Shown here piece by piece: positions 1 through 11,562 of a stretch of 64,000 nucleotides of DNA (within the stretch, counting starts at the first letter, position 1; each line of letters starts with the position of its first letter). The DNA comes from Petrolisthes cinctipes. Lineage: Eukaryota > Arthropoda > Malacostraca > Decapoda > Porcellanidae. A program made the position numbers and the translations under genes. The stretch covers positions 62,001 through 126,000 of the forward strand of contig JAWQEG010000005.1 in the NCBI GenBank assembly GCA_033782935.1, written 5' to 3'. The notes below the pieces were generated by a model. It ran no database searches and was not told the origin of the DNA. It was given only the letters and a program-made list of their open reading frames with translations.

Positions 1-2770
1 AAGGTGGACTTGTAATGCCTGACAAAATTATATACAAGAGCAATGTCCAAATGGGAAGGTAGTAGAGTAATGGATTTGGGGAATGTATATAAAGGGAGTC
101 TTGAAGGAGGGATTTTTTAATGGCCAGCTTAAAATGAGGGGTTAATGAGTAAGTGAGTTTTGAGGCAGTGAACTTGGTAAGAGAGACAGCGAGAAGTGTG
201 TACATGCAAATGAAGTAGAATGTGCAGCGCTTAATATAAAGCTGGGAGAGTGAGAAAACTGAGAAAGTTTATTAGAGGGAATGGTTAGGAGAAAATGAGA
301 GCTGTAGCTCTGAACTAAGTTTACTGTTTGTTATAAATTACTGTACTCTATATGTAAAATGACCATTGGACACTGATGACTATGGATATGCAGATGTATG
401 GAGCTCTTGGGCTAGGCAGTGTTCATCATGTAAAGTATGTGTTTCTCTTCATACAGTTCTAGCTGTTCAGCTAGAGATGGTGGCATCAATCCAGCTGAAT
501 TTAATAGTTTGCTTACATCTTTACATTATCTCTACTTCTAATACGTGGTGCACCAACATTATCCCCGCTCAGCAGTAATGATAACGGCAATACCATTTTA
601 AGTAGGGATACCAAGTTGTATGACAGTACCCAACCATTGCACTAGTAAGTACTGTCATACTTTTCATAGTGTTTTGGACATACAGTAATGTGGCCATAGT
701 TGTCAAACAAAATTCATACTCATACAAGGTCATAAAACTGATATGTCACCTACTGTGCTGACATTACAGGGTAGAGAATGTAGTATTTACAACTTGACAT
801 TTCATAAAGTTTCTTTTCTTAATATTATCGCAAACTACAAACCTATTTACAGTACTTTAATATTATTAGCCCTAGGTAGATTTGAATATACTAATTGATA
901 TTTTTGTACATGTACCTTAATTTAAGCAAAAATCAACATTTCATGAAAATAAAAGTAACAAATACTCTACTGCTTCTTGAACAAAAATCAATAGATTCTA
1001 GGACATCACTTCCTAGTGCAATTATATGTGAGTTTGGTTCACAATGTACCAGTGTTGATTGTGACTGTCAAGCTTGAGTCATTGTAATGATGCAGAATTA
1101 TCTTGCCAGTACTCATTTCACAGAGGCTTGAGGCTTGCATCATTGGGGGAACAAATAAAATACTGCAGTGTAGATTCATCAGGGAAAAGTTACCAACACA
1201 AAGAAAACTGCTAGTACATAGTTTAGGATAATGCTTCCTTAAACTCTTGATACCAGCTTAAGAACAATAAAATCAGAACATTAAACCTTTACCATTCATG
1301 GGGTATTTTGGAGAAGTGGAAACCTGGTGTTTAGGATGTTAGTATACAAGCTATCTATCTCTTCTCCACAGAAGGGGTACTGGTTAGATGTAGTTGTAAC
1401 ATTGTTTCATACTTAGTTGGTTTCGTTAAAGGCTTGTTGCATGTGGTCTAACACTGGTGAATATTTTCCTTCTTTTCTCCATCTGACACACCTGAAGACT
1501 TCAAGATTTGTATCCATTTGTGGCAATATTGAGGAGATAAAACTGAATTAGCCAAAATGCAATGTTACAAGAACACCTTGCTTTGTAAACGTTGTACGGT
1601 ACTATATAATATTGTATATAAATTTTATCAGTTTTCAATTTGTACAGTACAGGTATAGCCTATTTTGGTTATATGCCATCTCAGAAGTTTCTTCATCTAA
1701 AATACACTATTATCATATTGATACATTATTGTATGCAACTTGTAGCCTACACATAATAATAATAATAATGATAATTTGTAATATACCTAAGAAATAAATG
1801 TTTCATAATATTTATTGTAATGGCATGTATTAAATTATTCATCATCATCATCATCAATATCCCATTAACCTTAAAAAAAAAAAAACATATACATGTATAT
1901 GACCCAAGTTGAAATAAAAAGGAGAAGCCGAATACAAGACTTTCCAGCTCATGAAATGAAGAAAACGACGTCACAGGGCATTCAAGGCAAAGAAGAAAAA
2001 CTTGAAATTCTAAGCCAAAAGTACTATTGCAGAGTAACAGAGTTGCCAGTATTTGGGATTTTTCCCAAGATCTTGAGGTTTTAAAAGTCGTGATGTTGAT
2101 GGGTGAGGAGTATTGCCTTTCCAACGGCACTGTGATGATGTCGAAGGATAGCCTTGGGATTTTGGGTGTTGGAAGGAGTGGAATGGGTACAGGAGGGGAA
2201 AACACAGAAGCAAGGGGGTGAGGAAAAACGAACAACGGGTGGAAAGGGCACGAAGCTGGAGGGCAAGTAACGTTAAAACACTGGGTGGGAGTGGGAATAA
2301 TACAGGGGAATAGAGGGCTAGTAATATTAACACTGGGTTGGGGTGGAATACACGTGGGAAACTGGGAATGGAGGGCAAATAGACACAATTTTTTGGGGTA
2401 GGTGTATTGGGATTTATTTGGGGTAATATAGGGAATTTCTTAGGGGGGCGGTACTGTCATGTAAACAAACACATCAGCTGACTTGTCACAACACCATCTC
2501 TGTCAACTTTATTCATATAGTAGGTGAATACAGTCATATTTATCCTCTATTCTCCATTGTCTTTATTTAATCACGCACAGGGGATTATTGGAGGGTGGAT
2601 ACACTGTCTAAAATATTTGGAAATTGGATAAATAAGGAGGTTGAATGCAAAATGATTTAGCAAAGGGGAACAAGGCAGATTATTTTCAGCTCGTAACATT
2701 TATTCATCCAAGGTAATTAACATTTAGGACGGTGTTACTATATGCTAATTATAATAATCTTGGGTAATAT
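1..2770. other. Non-coding region upstream of WASHC1
   Basis: No exon of a recognisable protein was found on either strand. The sequence is AT-rich with short (AAT)n and (ATC)n runs near 1755-1855. The longest reading frame, on the minus strand at 1747-2388, is compositionally biased (Pro, Phe, Ser, Tyr runs) and runs into microsatellite. A 5' non-coding exon or the promoter of WASHC1 may lie here but cannot be placed. Confidence 0.5.
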
Positions 2771-3400
2771 GGTATTTATTGAAAGAATTACCATTTTGCA
2801 GCAGTGTTGCCAGATCCGGTTGGGTCCCAGTATTTTGGGTATTTATTGAAAGAATTACCGTTTTGTAGCAGTGTTGCCAGATCCGGCTGGGTCCCAGTAT
2901 TTTACCCCTGTCATTTATTGTACTTTATCACGATTATTTCCCGGTAGTTTGCCCAGGTTAGGTCACGGTAGTTTGCCCAGGTTAGGTCCCGGTAGTCTGA
3001 TGCGGTCTAGGTTAGGTTAGGTCAGGTCAGGTAAGGTCAGGCTAATTTCAAAATGCCCCATTTGAATATGCCCTATCTTGGAAATGGGGCATTTGCGGAG
3101 AAAATGCCATAGAAGAAAATAGTCTTAGAATGGTCTAAATAAGTGGGTAATGAAGGTAGAAAAACCGTACGCAATAACGGTAATTCATTCAATATTTACC
3201 GTATTTTGCCCCAGTCATTTATTGTACTTTATCACAATTATTTCCCGGTAGTTTGCCTAGGTTAGGTCCCGGTAGTCTGCCCAGGTTAGGTCCCGGTAAT
3301 CTGATGCGGTCTAGGTTAGGTTAGGTAAGGTCTTTCAATAAATACCGAAATGCCATAGAAGAAAATAATCTTAGAATGGTCTTAATATTGATTAGGTAAT
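2771..3400 (+). mobile_element. Nested pair of 8-bp-TSD MITEs
   Basis: An intact 363-bp element (2838-3200) starts GGTATTTATTGAAAG and ends with the imperfect inverse TTCAATATTTACC. It sits inside an older relative: 2771-2837 is the left end of the older copy, which resumes at 3201. The eight bases GTATTTTG occur on both sides of the inner copy (2830-2837 and 3201-3208), a target-site duplication. A second 363-bp copy lies at 62377-62739 with its own 8-bp duplication. An 8-bp duplication is usual for hAT and P superfamilies; the exact class is not decided. No transposase is encoded. The GGTTAGGT-rich interior (about 2950-3045) is part of the element. Confidence 0.85.
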
Positions 3401-3696
3401 TATACAATTTATGATATATTATACCTCCTAAATATTTCCATACGTTTTCCTGATTGGTAATCTTATATTATCGCACACCACCGCATTAAATTGATCAAAA
3501 TCCTTCTCTTGTGTGTTATAAATGGGTCTGGCTTTTATTTAATTTAGAAATGCCTTGTTTTGGTAATTCCCCAACCACTTTTCTTTTAGAGGGATCCCAT
3601 GAGAGTGTACAACAAAAGCCCAATCTTCATTCCAGGAGAGACCAAAGCAAAATATCCAGACATAAGTGAGCAGGGAAAACTCTGTCCGTGGTCAGG

Positions 3697-6600
3697 ATGG
3701 TTCTCCACCCACACGAGATTCCTCTGGTGCCGAGTGACGTGGGACGACCTGCTACTGTCAATACCTTCGTTGATGTCCTCACCCATCTCGACAAAGTTAT
3801 CGATGACATATTCACTTCCATCACTTCCAGGATTGATGGTAAGTTGTTTGAGCTGGATTGTTAATAAATACAAGGTGCAAAGCTTTTCTGGTGGTGAAAA
3901 TTATCCACCAAGGTTAAAAATTGAACACTTAACCATTTATGATATATAGCATTGGATACCGTATGTTATACTGAAGTGTTGTGCCACTCTTTCATTTGTA
4001 AACCCCTGATTCCTTCTTTGTTAAAAGAGCATATATAATGAGGGAATTTTTAATGATTATGAATAGTTGCTTTCCTTACAGCATGTCTAAACACTTTATC
4101 CTTATTTTATGAAAAACTGGAAAAGCTTATACCAGTATGATATCCCCAGAGGCCTCCAGTCAGCTTCAGGACCTGAGACAACGTACAGCTAATGCCCAGG
4201 CTAAGGTTGACAAGTTGACAGGAGCCACCCGTGCTACACAGGTTAGATCTATCTATAGTGTCTAGGTTACTTCAGCTGTGTGTGTCATCCAGGTCAGTTC
4301 TATTGCACACAGGTCAGTTATATTCCACCAGGGTCACTTTTGTTCCATCCAACTCGGTTTCATGTCACAAAGCAAAAGAAAAACTGAACAAGTGAGAGTA
4401 GCAGGAAGTGAGAAGGAGATAAAAAGATATTTGATGATATTCTATTCTCTGTTCTTTTGTACTCTGGCAGGTATTCTCGAGTGCCCAATACCCAGGAAAG
4501 GAGGAGTATGTGTCCTACTCCCTCATTCACCAAGGCCATGCACCTATACCCTTCTCTCACACTCCATTCTCTTCCAAGGAGGACCATGATACAAATATTT
4601 CTCTCCAAGTGGGTGCTATGTGTATGGTTGGATGGATATGTGTGTATGTACTGTACTACATATAGGGCAGGAGAAACCCTTGATATACATAGGACATGGA
4701 TATACATTATGTGTATCAGTGGCATATAAACAATCAGTGACATTATATTGTCTCCATAGTTTCTTCACATTTCTTTCAGGGTATAATACTCATGCAGTTA
4801 CAATATACTTTTTATTTTTTCTTGCTTCAAAAAAAAAAGATCTTGAGACAAATCAATGACATTATATCACAAAAAAAAAATCGGTACATTAATTACAATA
4901 TTCTTATAAAACCAGGAAAAACTACAATTCTACCATGTGCGTGAGAAAAGTGGGCAGAATAAGGGAACAGAAGATCGGAGAGAGGGAGAGGATGGACTGG
5001 GCCGCCTTCCTCCTCACCTTGACTCCGTCTCATCCCTTCTCCTCTTCAACACCACACATAACCCGTGAGTCACTAACTTTTTCAGAACTTTGTGTGAGTA
5101 TTATCTGTGAATATCCTAGAGCCTTGTATTTTAATGTATCATGATATTTATATATGTTTATCTATATTGAGGGAGATGTTTAAGGTGTGGAGTGCTGCTC
5201 ACTGGTACCTAAACTCCTTTACCTTTCCTATACTGGTACTCTTGCACCTCAGAGCTGAAAGGATTGTAGTCTTGTCACTTTCTTGATAACACACAATTTC
5301 AGTGACACTTAAAAACTCCTCATTCTAGGAATAAAACTTCAAGAAGTATTTGTTTCTACTTATGACATAACACTAACTTGTCAGGTACAAGAAGTACATG
5401 GTGTTAGACCCTCTGGGAGTGGTGTCTGGGACAAGAGGTGAGGGTGCCAGGAGTCGCTCTGATACTGCCACCTCATTAACACCTGCACTACAAGATGCTC
5501 CCACCTCACTCCAGGTACAGGAAACTTTTTTTCAAGGGGTGGGGACTTGAGAGCCAGAGATGGAAAAATGAGATAAGAAAACAGAGTGTAGAGGCAGAAT
5601 ACCCAGTAAAATGGATCACATTCAATATCCACTCCCCTTTCAAGCCCTCAAAATTCCTAGCTCCCCTCCCCCACAGTTCTTGTATCCACAACTAAAGTTC
5701 CTTCTCTGAGCCTTAGTGAAAGACCCCATTCCATGGTGTAAGTTATACCTATTTAGTGATGCTCTAGTTACAAATTTATTATAATTTTCTTGCCTTTATG
5801 ATGATTGTTTTGATACCAATGTTATTCAGCATGTTTTAATTGTCAGGATGGTGATTTGAGTGGACTAATAGCCAAGGACAGATACCAGTACTTGCCTGAC
5901 CTGGCTGATCTGCCTGACCTGGACCTGCCTATGGAGTTGCCATCACTGCCTGGTATGCAACTCAGCATCTCTATCTTCTCATGCTGTCTTTGTCAGCTAT
6001 GAAAATTTAATGCCAGCTACAGAAAAAACACACCTCAAGTTTGGTGTCCTCTCATTATTTAGACATTTACCATACCATTGTGAATGTTGCAGGTGTGGCC
6101 AATGACCTGTTGTATGACGCTGATATCGGCCCAACCATTGCACCATCTTTTGGATTTCCTGACCTGCCCACCCCTGACCTACCTTCCCTTACTTCATCAG
6201 ATACTACAGATCTGCCCCCTCCCCCTCCCCCTGTTGCACCCTCCTCGAACCAGCCCCCACCTCCCCCACCTCCTGCTCCCACCTCCACAAATACCTCCAG
6301 TGCTGCCCCACCCCCTCCTCCACCACCTGCACCTCCTAGTACTGGGGCTCCTCCCCCACCTCCCCCTCCACCACCCCCACCCCCTCCCTCTGGAGTCCCT
6401 CCACCACCCCCACCACCTCCACCACCACCACCTCCACCTCCACCTCCAGCAACCACTGCTAATGCTCCTGAAGTAAGTTGTCACATGTTAGTGATTTTTT
6501 TTTTTTTTTTTTTTTTTATTGAGGGGGGGATTTGCTGTTACAGTATACTGTATTGTTTCATTGGTAAAGTAATTTTTGAAGATTATTAATGGAACACTGT

Positions 6601-7705
6601 ATAGGAATGTGCAGTATACAGCTTCCTCTGATATGCATCTTATTTTGTACCTGTCCATCCCCCAGGGTGTACCAGAAACTGTGGTGAAAAGTGATCCTCG
6701 TAGTGAACTGATGAGAGCCATACAAGAGGCAGGAGGGGCAGGGAAAGCTAAACTCAAAAGCAGCAAGACTCAGCCCACTGAAAAGAAGAAAAAAGAGGTG
6801 TGTTGAAACCTACATAATTCTGCTATTATGATATTCTTGATTATGTTGATAGCATGTCATTGTAAATGTTGTTTGTAGTGTTAAGCCAGTATAAATTGAT
6901 TAGAGTTACCGTATTATTATGGTTGTAGCCTCTGTAATTAGCCCTTTACTTCTAAGTACAATTGGGAAATATCAGTATACAGTATTTACCCTTGTTAAAA
7001 CATTGTTGAAAAAATGACATCCTATCTCATCCCCGTATCGAATGGGATTCGGTAAATATGTAAATGGATGTAAGCGGTCCGTAGTTGTATAAAGGCTGAG
7101 AAACCCACCTGTAGACAATACTGTATACATAGTGGGTGTATGAAATGTTCTCACATTGTCTCGTTTACTATCAAACTGCAGGTATCAGCACCAGTTGCAG
7201 CACCTGCTGGAGACTTCATGAGTGACTTGTTCAGTCGCCTCTCCCAACGTCGCAAGGTTAGCTTGATTTAACTTATTGATTATATTTTTGTTGTCTTACA
7301 GAGTTGTGCTTCTTGCACAGTACATATCAATATTCATGATTCTTTCTGGAGCAGAGGGATGGGACAGTGTACTTAGTATTGAATTTGCATAAAAGTTTGT
7401 ATATTTTTTTGGTTTTATGGTAAGATAATTTTGACTTGATCCACTATCATTGTATAGAATGTGTCATATTTATACTTATAAAGTTATCCTTCACTTCTTC
7501 GAATAAACCTGCTAAACCTGTCTCCACACAGGGCATATCTGGTGCACAGAAAGACACAACCGATGGCAGTGCAGCCCCAAAACCAGCTGAGGGAGGAGGA
7601 GGACAGACAACTATGGAGAGAATGTCGGCTATTATACCCCCTCCACCTCTCACATCTGATAAGGTAGTGAGCAATGATGATGGTGGCAGTGATGAGTGGG
7701 AGTGA
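3697..7705 (+). CDS. WASHC1: WASH complex subunit 1 (WASHC1), ten coding exons
   Basis: WASH activates Arp2/3 on endosomes within the WASH complex. Exons: 3697-3838, 4150-4241, 4471-4608, 4916-5064, 5385-5514, 5847-5952, 6093-6472, 6666-6797, 7182-7256, 7532-7705. All borders are GT/AG, phases agree, and the product is 505 aa (human about 465). Family landmarks seen: an N-terminal helix segment ending DDIFTSITSRI, the VFSSAQYP block (about residue 79), VSSLLLFNTT (about 162), YKKYMVLDPLG (about 175), GVANDLLYDADIGP (about 253), a proline-rich stretch (about 292-374), a WH2-like segment RSELMRAIQEAGGAGKAKLK (from about 391), a connector DFMSDLFSRLSQRRK (about 434), and an acidic tail ending SDEWE with the expected terminal Trp. 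The start ATG at 3697 has A at -3 and G at +4; an in-frame stop lies upstream at 3667. An acceptor at 3672-3673 could mark a 5' exon. Confidence 0.93.
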
Positions 7706-8930
7706 TATGGGGAATTAGGTGAATTCGATGAGGAGGAGGAGGAATGATGGGAGACAGTAGATTTTGTCAGATTCATTCATCATTTCAAGGGCCAAAGTTG
7801 ATGATGTTCTCTAAATATGTATTTCACCACACCCTTTGTAAGTCACGGCTAGTACAGTTGGCATAAAAACTACTGGAACCACCCTTAAATTGAAATTAAC
7901 CAGTATAATTATTCATAGGGAGGTTCCAATGTTTTTTTTGCTGACTGCGCATAATGTGTGATTAATGCTGATAAAATGAAGGAAACAGACTGTCATATAC
8001 TTTTGTGTTTGAGCTAAAAATTTTGTAGTACACTTCATAATGTGATTCCATATTTTGATTTTAAGTTAACATACCTCAGTAGATGAAGTTTAAGGAGTAC
8101 AAAAGATGGTTCGATTAGTGCCTTAATTAGTGTCTGGCAGTGCTGTAGAGTTCAGGTCATGGTCCCACATTTTGAAATTGACTTACCCGTTTCCAAGCTG
8201 CTCGTTGGCTGGCCTTTCCATCTCATTATATTCCCCCTTGCCTTGCTTTACTCTCTAACAGACCTTCTTTGTAAACCCCCTATACTCCCCCTCCCATGTA
8301 TGGTGCACTTCTTGTCCCTTACCTGCCTTTTGCCTTATATATGGCTTCTCTTTGTAGCTTTATCATCACCTTGTCTCCAACTTCTTTCTGCCTCTCCCAT
8401 GCTTGTCTTCATGCCAAATATTCCCTTTGGGATTGGTGCTAGTTCTTGTTGTAATAATAATAATGATTTACTAGTGGATCTTTGTGTAAAAAATGAGAAC
8501 TGAGAAATTCGTCTCATCAAACTAGTTACCAAGTTATTATGGTTGTTTGTAATTGATACTATAGTGATAATATGTTTGATTCAAAGTCAAGTAAGTTATT
8601 AGCCATAGATTAATTTCAGACTGTTTTAGCTTTCCCCTGGATCCACAGTTGCCTGCAATTTTTTTTTCTGTCAGATGATGATTAAATACCAGGTAGAAAA
8701 AAATAGTTCAATATGGCTATTTTACCAGGTTGGCCCATGCAGCCATAATAGGGATATATTAATATATAGTTATTTGATACTGTAATTACTGAACAGAGTT
8801 ATATGGTAAGAAAATGAATATATTTGTTGACTGTAATTATCTGTTTATATATTCCATTGTTATTGTAATTAAAAACAAACCTACATCACTGCAGTTTTAT
8901 TGCAATTAAGCACTTCGAGTCCTGTGGGTG
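7706..8930 (+). other. WASHC1 3' flank, probable 3' UTR
   Basis: This stretch follows the WASHC1 stop codon and has no convincing reading frame. It begins with a short purine-rich GAGGAGGAGG run. No clear AATAAA was seen close to the stop, so the transcript end is not placed. Confidence 0.45.
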
Positions 8931-9530
8931 GAATGCTGACTTGCTTTTTGGCAGGCATACTTGCAGCCTATGTTGATCTCATAAAGGTATTTGACATTGT
9001 GGATTGATGTCTTGGCCTGTATTTATATATGTACAGTCTCGACCCAAATTTTCGCCAGCCCCTTGACTGGCACTACATGAGGGGATGCCAGATTGCCAGT
9101 GCAGTTGGATTGTCAGTGTCCTGTGCAGAAATTTTGGAAGTTGTTGGGTGATGATGATAAGTCTGAATAAACTTGTAGTGGGAGCACCGAGATATTGGAC
9201 AACTTTACTAATCTGTGTGTGCAGTAGTGAGGTGGTTATCGAGGTGAAAGGGGCTGTGTTGGCACTACTGGGAATGAACTAGACTGTCACTGGTGAAAAT
9301 AAAATTGTGATGATGATGTTTAGACAACAACAACACCAGGCAGCCATATTGTTTGTGTACAGCACCCAGAGGCTGTGGCTTTTATGACCTCACCACCACC
9401 TGTAAACTTCTCCAACCACATGGACAGGAGTCAAAATATCATCATTACATCATGGAGGTTACGCTGGACTTGGTAATTGATGAGGTAAGCGTAAGTTTCA
9501 TAGACATAACACACCATCACTTATTCCGTA
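8931..9530 (+). mobile_element. Degenerate LINE reverse transcriptase fragment
   Basis: Translation around 8952-9006 gives AAYVDLIKVFDIVD, which resembles the catalytic motif A block of non-LTR reverse transcriptases (typically YVDLKKAFD), followed at once by a stop. Downstream frames are short and interrupted. The first catalytic Asp of the motif is visible but the rest of the domain is not recoverable. Whether it belongs to the same insertion as the fragment starting near 9540 is unknown. Confidence 0.45.
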
Positions 9531-9539
9531 TAATGAAGT

Positions 9540-10373
9540 AGGGTATAATGCGTAGAGCTTGGCGTGTGTTCGGAGTTCGGACTTCGGAGATCACTCAATG
9601 TTACTGCGGTGTTTTAACTCCTTTGGGTACTCCTTTGTGTTGCCTCTGATGGAATACTGTTCTCAGTGTTCTCCAGTATGGTGTTCAGCAGCAGACTTCC
9701 ATCTCAAGTTGCTGGATAGGCTTGTTTTTAATGCTAATTTTCTTACCGGCGGTTCACTTGATTGTAATTTGAGTCACCGTCGTTGTGTTGCATCATTGTG
9801 CATGCTCTTCAAGATCAGAAGTAATGTGCTGCATCCTCTTAACTCGTCTCTGCCACCTCTGTAATCTGTATGTTCCAGCTCATGTCACTCGTGGTGCATT
9901 GGCCTCCAATAGGTTTGCTTACGTATTGTCACGCTGTAGAACCTGTCAGTACAGTCGGCAGCAGAAGTCCTGTCGCCTCACCTGCTTCACCGAGACAAAC
10001 AGTGTTCATGGACTCGAAAAATACGCACGTTTTCTACACCTAATATTCTCGAGTCTATGAATATTGCGTGCCTCGGTGAAGCAAGTGAGGCGACAGGACT
10101 TTTGCCGCCGACTGTACAGTCGATCATTTATCCCTAGGTCGGTGTCTCTGTGGAATGACCTTGGAGAATCTGTCTTTGATGGTGTAGGACTGGTTGGTTT
10201 CAAGAGTAGGGCTAATGTGTTTTTATTAAGCCAACTGCTGATCTTTCTTTCTCTAAGATGTCTTCTTATCTTCTGGTTGGATTCATGGGACTGGGGTCCT
10301 CGGATTGATAGAATGCTTGCATTCTCTCCCAGCTTTGTGTCTCTAGTCTATTTTAATAATAATAATAATAATA
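9540..10373 (+). pseudogene. 3' end of a non-LTR retrotransposon (LINE ORF2 C-terminus), broken
   Basis: Frames at 9559-9950 and 10115-10350 together read as the C-terminal part of a LINE ORF2 common in decapod genomes. Landmarks: LPLMEYCSQCSPVWCSAAD, LKLLDRLVFNANFLTGG, LSHRRCVASLCMLFKIRSN, YVPAHVTRGALASNRFAY, then SFIPRSVSLWNDLGESVFDG and VGLVGFKSRANVFLLS. It ends in an (AAT)n tail at about 10352-10373, a usual LINE 3' terminus. The reading frame is split by a frame change near 9865 and by a MITE at 9952-10114. Only the 3' portion is present, so this is a 5'-truncated dead copy. Family recognition is from memory of the motif pattern. Confidence 0.8.
9952..10114. mobile_element. TA-target (Tc1/mariner-like) MITE inserted in LINE
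   Basis: The element is 163 bp. Its ends are long inverted repeats beginning CAGTCGGC, then a (A/G)GCA(G/A)AAGTCCTGTCGCC run and a tract ending TGCTTCACCGAG. TA flanks both sides (9950-9951 and 10115-10116). Removing the element plus one TA restores the LINE codons Gln-Tyr-Ser-Arg-Ser-Phe-Ile-Pro, which confirms a TA duplication. TA duplication and CAGT ends fit Tc1/mariner mobilisation. Confidence 0.85.
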
Positions 10374-10416
10374 GTATCATACACATCTTCAGGTCGAAGG
10401 TCTTCTGTTTAGTAAG

Positions 10417-10450
10417 TACAGTCTGCGGCAAGAGTCCTGTCGCTTTTTCA
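10417..10450 (+). mobile_element. Solo end of the same TA MITE family
   Basis: TACAGTCTGCGGCAAGAG followed by TCCTGTCGC matches one terminal inverted repeat of the element at 9952-10114. No second end was found nearby, so this is a truncated copy just after the LINE tail. Confidence 0.55.
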
Positions 10451-10589
10451 CATTGGTATCCCTGCGTATATATGTTGCGGCCGCATCTGTTATCGAAAAC
10501 CTTCATTCAAGTTTAAGGTCCCGCAGAGGGCCGCTCATGGGCGGCATAATATGCGGGGGTTGTGCGGGGGATTTAGGGATCCAGGGTAG

Positions 10590-10908
10590 GATTAGGAAGG
10601 GGGTTAGGATAAGGGTGGATTGGGTCAGGGACTGTGGGTTGAGGATTAGGATTGGGGAGGTAATGATTGGTGATCCTATTTCTAAACGTGTCAAGAGTGG
10701 GGCTATTAACTACATGAGATGGGAGATGATTCCACTCTTGGATGCTGCGGGGAAAGAATGAGTGCCTAAATATATCAGTGCTTGTCTGGGATGTATGGTA
10801 TGTATTCGTGTTGTCATTTTGTATCGCGCAGTAGGTGTAACGAAAGTTTTTTTGTTGTGTGTACATTATGTCAGCCCTTGCTATTGTAAGCATCTTATAT
10901 ATATACAT
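10590..10908 (-). pseudogene. C-terminal tail of a second LINE reverse transcriptase
   Basis: The minus-strand frame reads FRHSFFPRSIQEWNHLPSHV then VNSPTLDTFRNRIT, the familiar C-terminal block of CR1/RTE-type ORF2 proteins (SFFPRTI..WN.LP). A low-complexity Pro/Asn tail follows. No upstream reverse transcriptase domain is attached on this strand, so it is a truncated remnant facing the LINE fragment at 9540-10373. Confidence 0.7.
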
Positions 10909-10972
10909 ATTTACTCAATGTTGCTATTTTTTCGCGATAAGTTGCATTAGATATTACATGAATAACTTTTAA

Positions 10973-11559
10973 GGCTGGCTTCACACGAGCGATTTCAACC
11001 GCGCGAATTTTTTCCGCGCGGTTTAGAAATTAATGATGTTAAATGGGACCGTTCAGACGCTGTCCGCGCGATGAAATTACCGCGCGGACGGTGGACAGCG
11101 TCCGCGTGCACTGCCAAACCGCCACGTCGTTAGCGGTCTAGAATAACACAGAAGTTTATGGTGTGCTTCACACAAGCGGGTACTTTCCGCGCGAACACAT
11201 CAGTTGTGGTTCATCTGTGGTACTGGAGAGTCGTTACACTCCTTGTACTTTTTTAGTATAAATTTTTAATATTAACAAGAATATTGATAATTATATTATT
11301 ATTGTTGTTATCATTGTTGTTATTAATGTTATTGTTGTTACTATTGCTATTATTATTATTGTTGCTATGGTTCTTATTGTTGCTATTGTTATTGTTGCTA
11401 TTGTTACTATTGTTGTTTATAGTTATTGCACAAGCAGATGAACTACCCTAACGTGACGCCTTCAAAGCTACCGCGCGGTAGTTTACAGCTTGTATGAAAA
11501 AAGAGCGGCGACGCGAATATTTGATCGCGCGGCAAAAAAAAGCTTGTGTGAAGCCAGCC
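10973..11559. mobile_element. CG-rich palindromic MITE with TAA flanks (PIF/Harbinger-like)
   Basis: The ends are GGCTGGCTTCACACGAGC and its inverse GCTTGTGTGAAGCCAGCC. TAA flanks both sides (10970-10972 and 11560-11562). A 3-bp TWA duplication is typical of PIF/Harbinger. The interior has many CGCGCGG motifs and an (ATT/GTT)n microsatellite at about 11290-11430. It is about 587 bp and encodes no transposase. CpG density is much higher than in the surrounding DNA. Confidence 0.75.
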
Positions 11560-11562
11560 TAA

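Noticed and set aside
1747..2388. 213-residue minus-strand frame
   Set aside because: Composition is biased and it ends in Phe, Met, Asn and Tyr runs from microsatellite; it has no family likeness and no supporting splice context.
3005..3045. GGTTAGGT repeats resembling arthropod telomere TTAGG
   Set aside because: The units are irregular and the same block recurs inside every copy of the 363-bp MITE, so it is element sequence.
6067..6484. Gly-, Trp/Arg- and Leu/His-rich frames antisense to or out of phase with WASHC1 exon 7
   Set aside because: They are shadows of the CCN proline codon run in the true frame.
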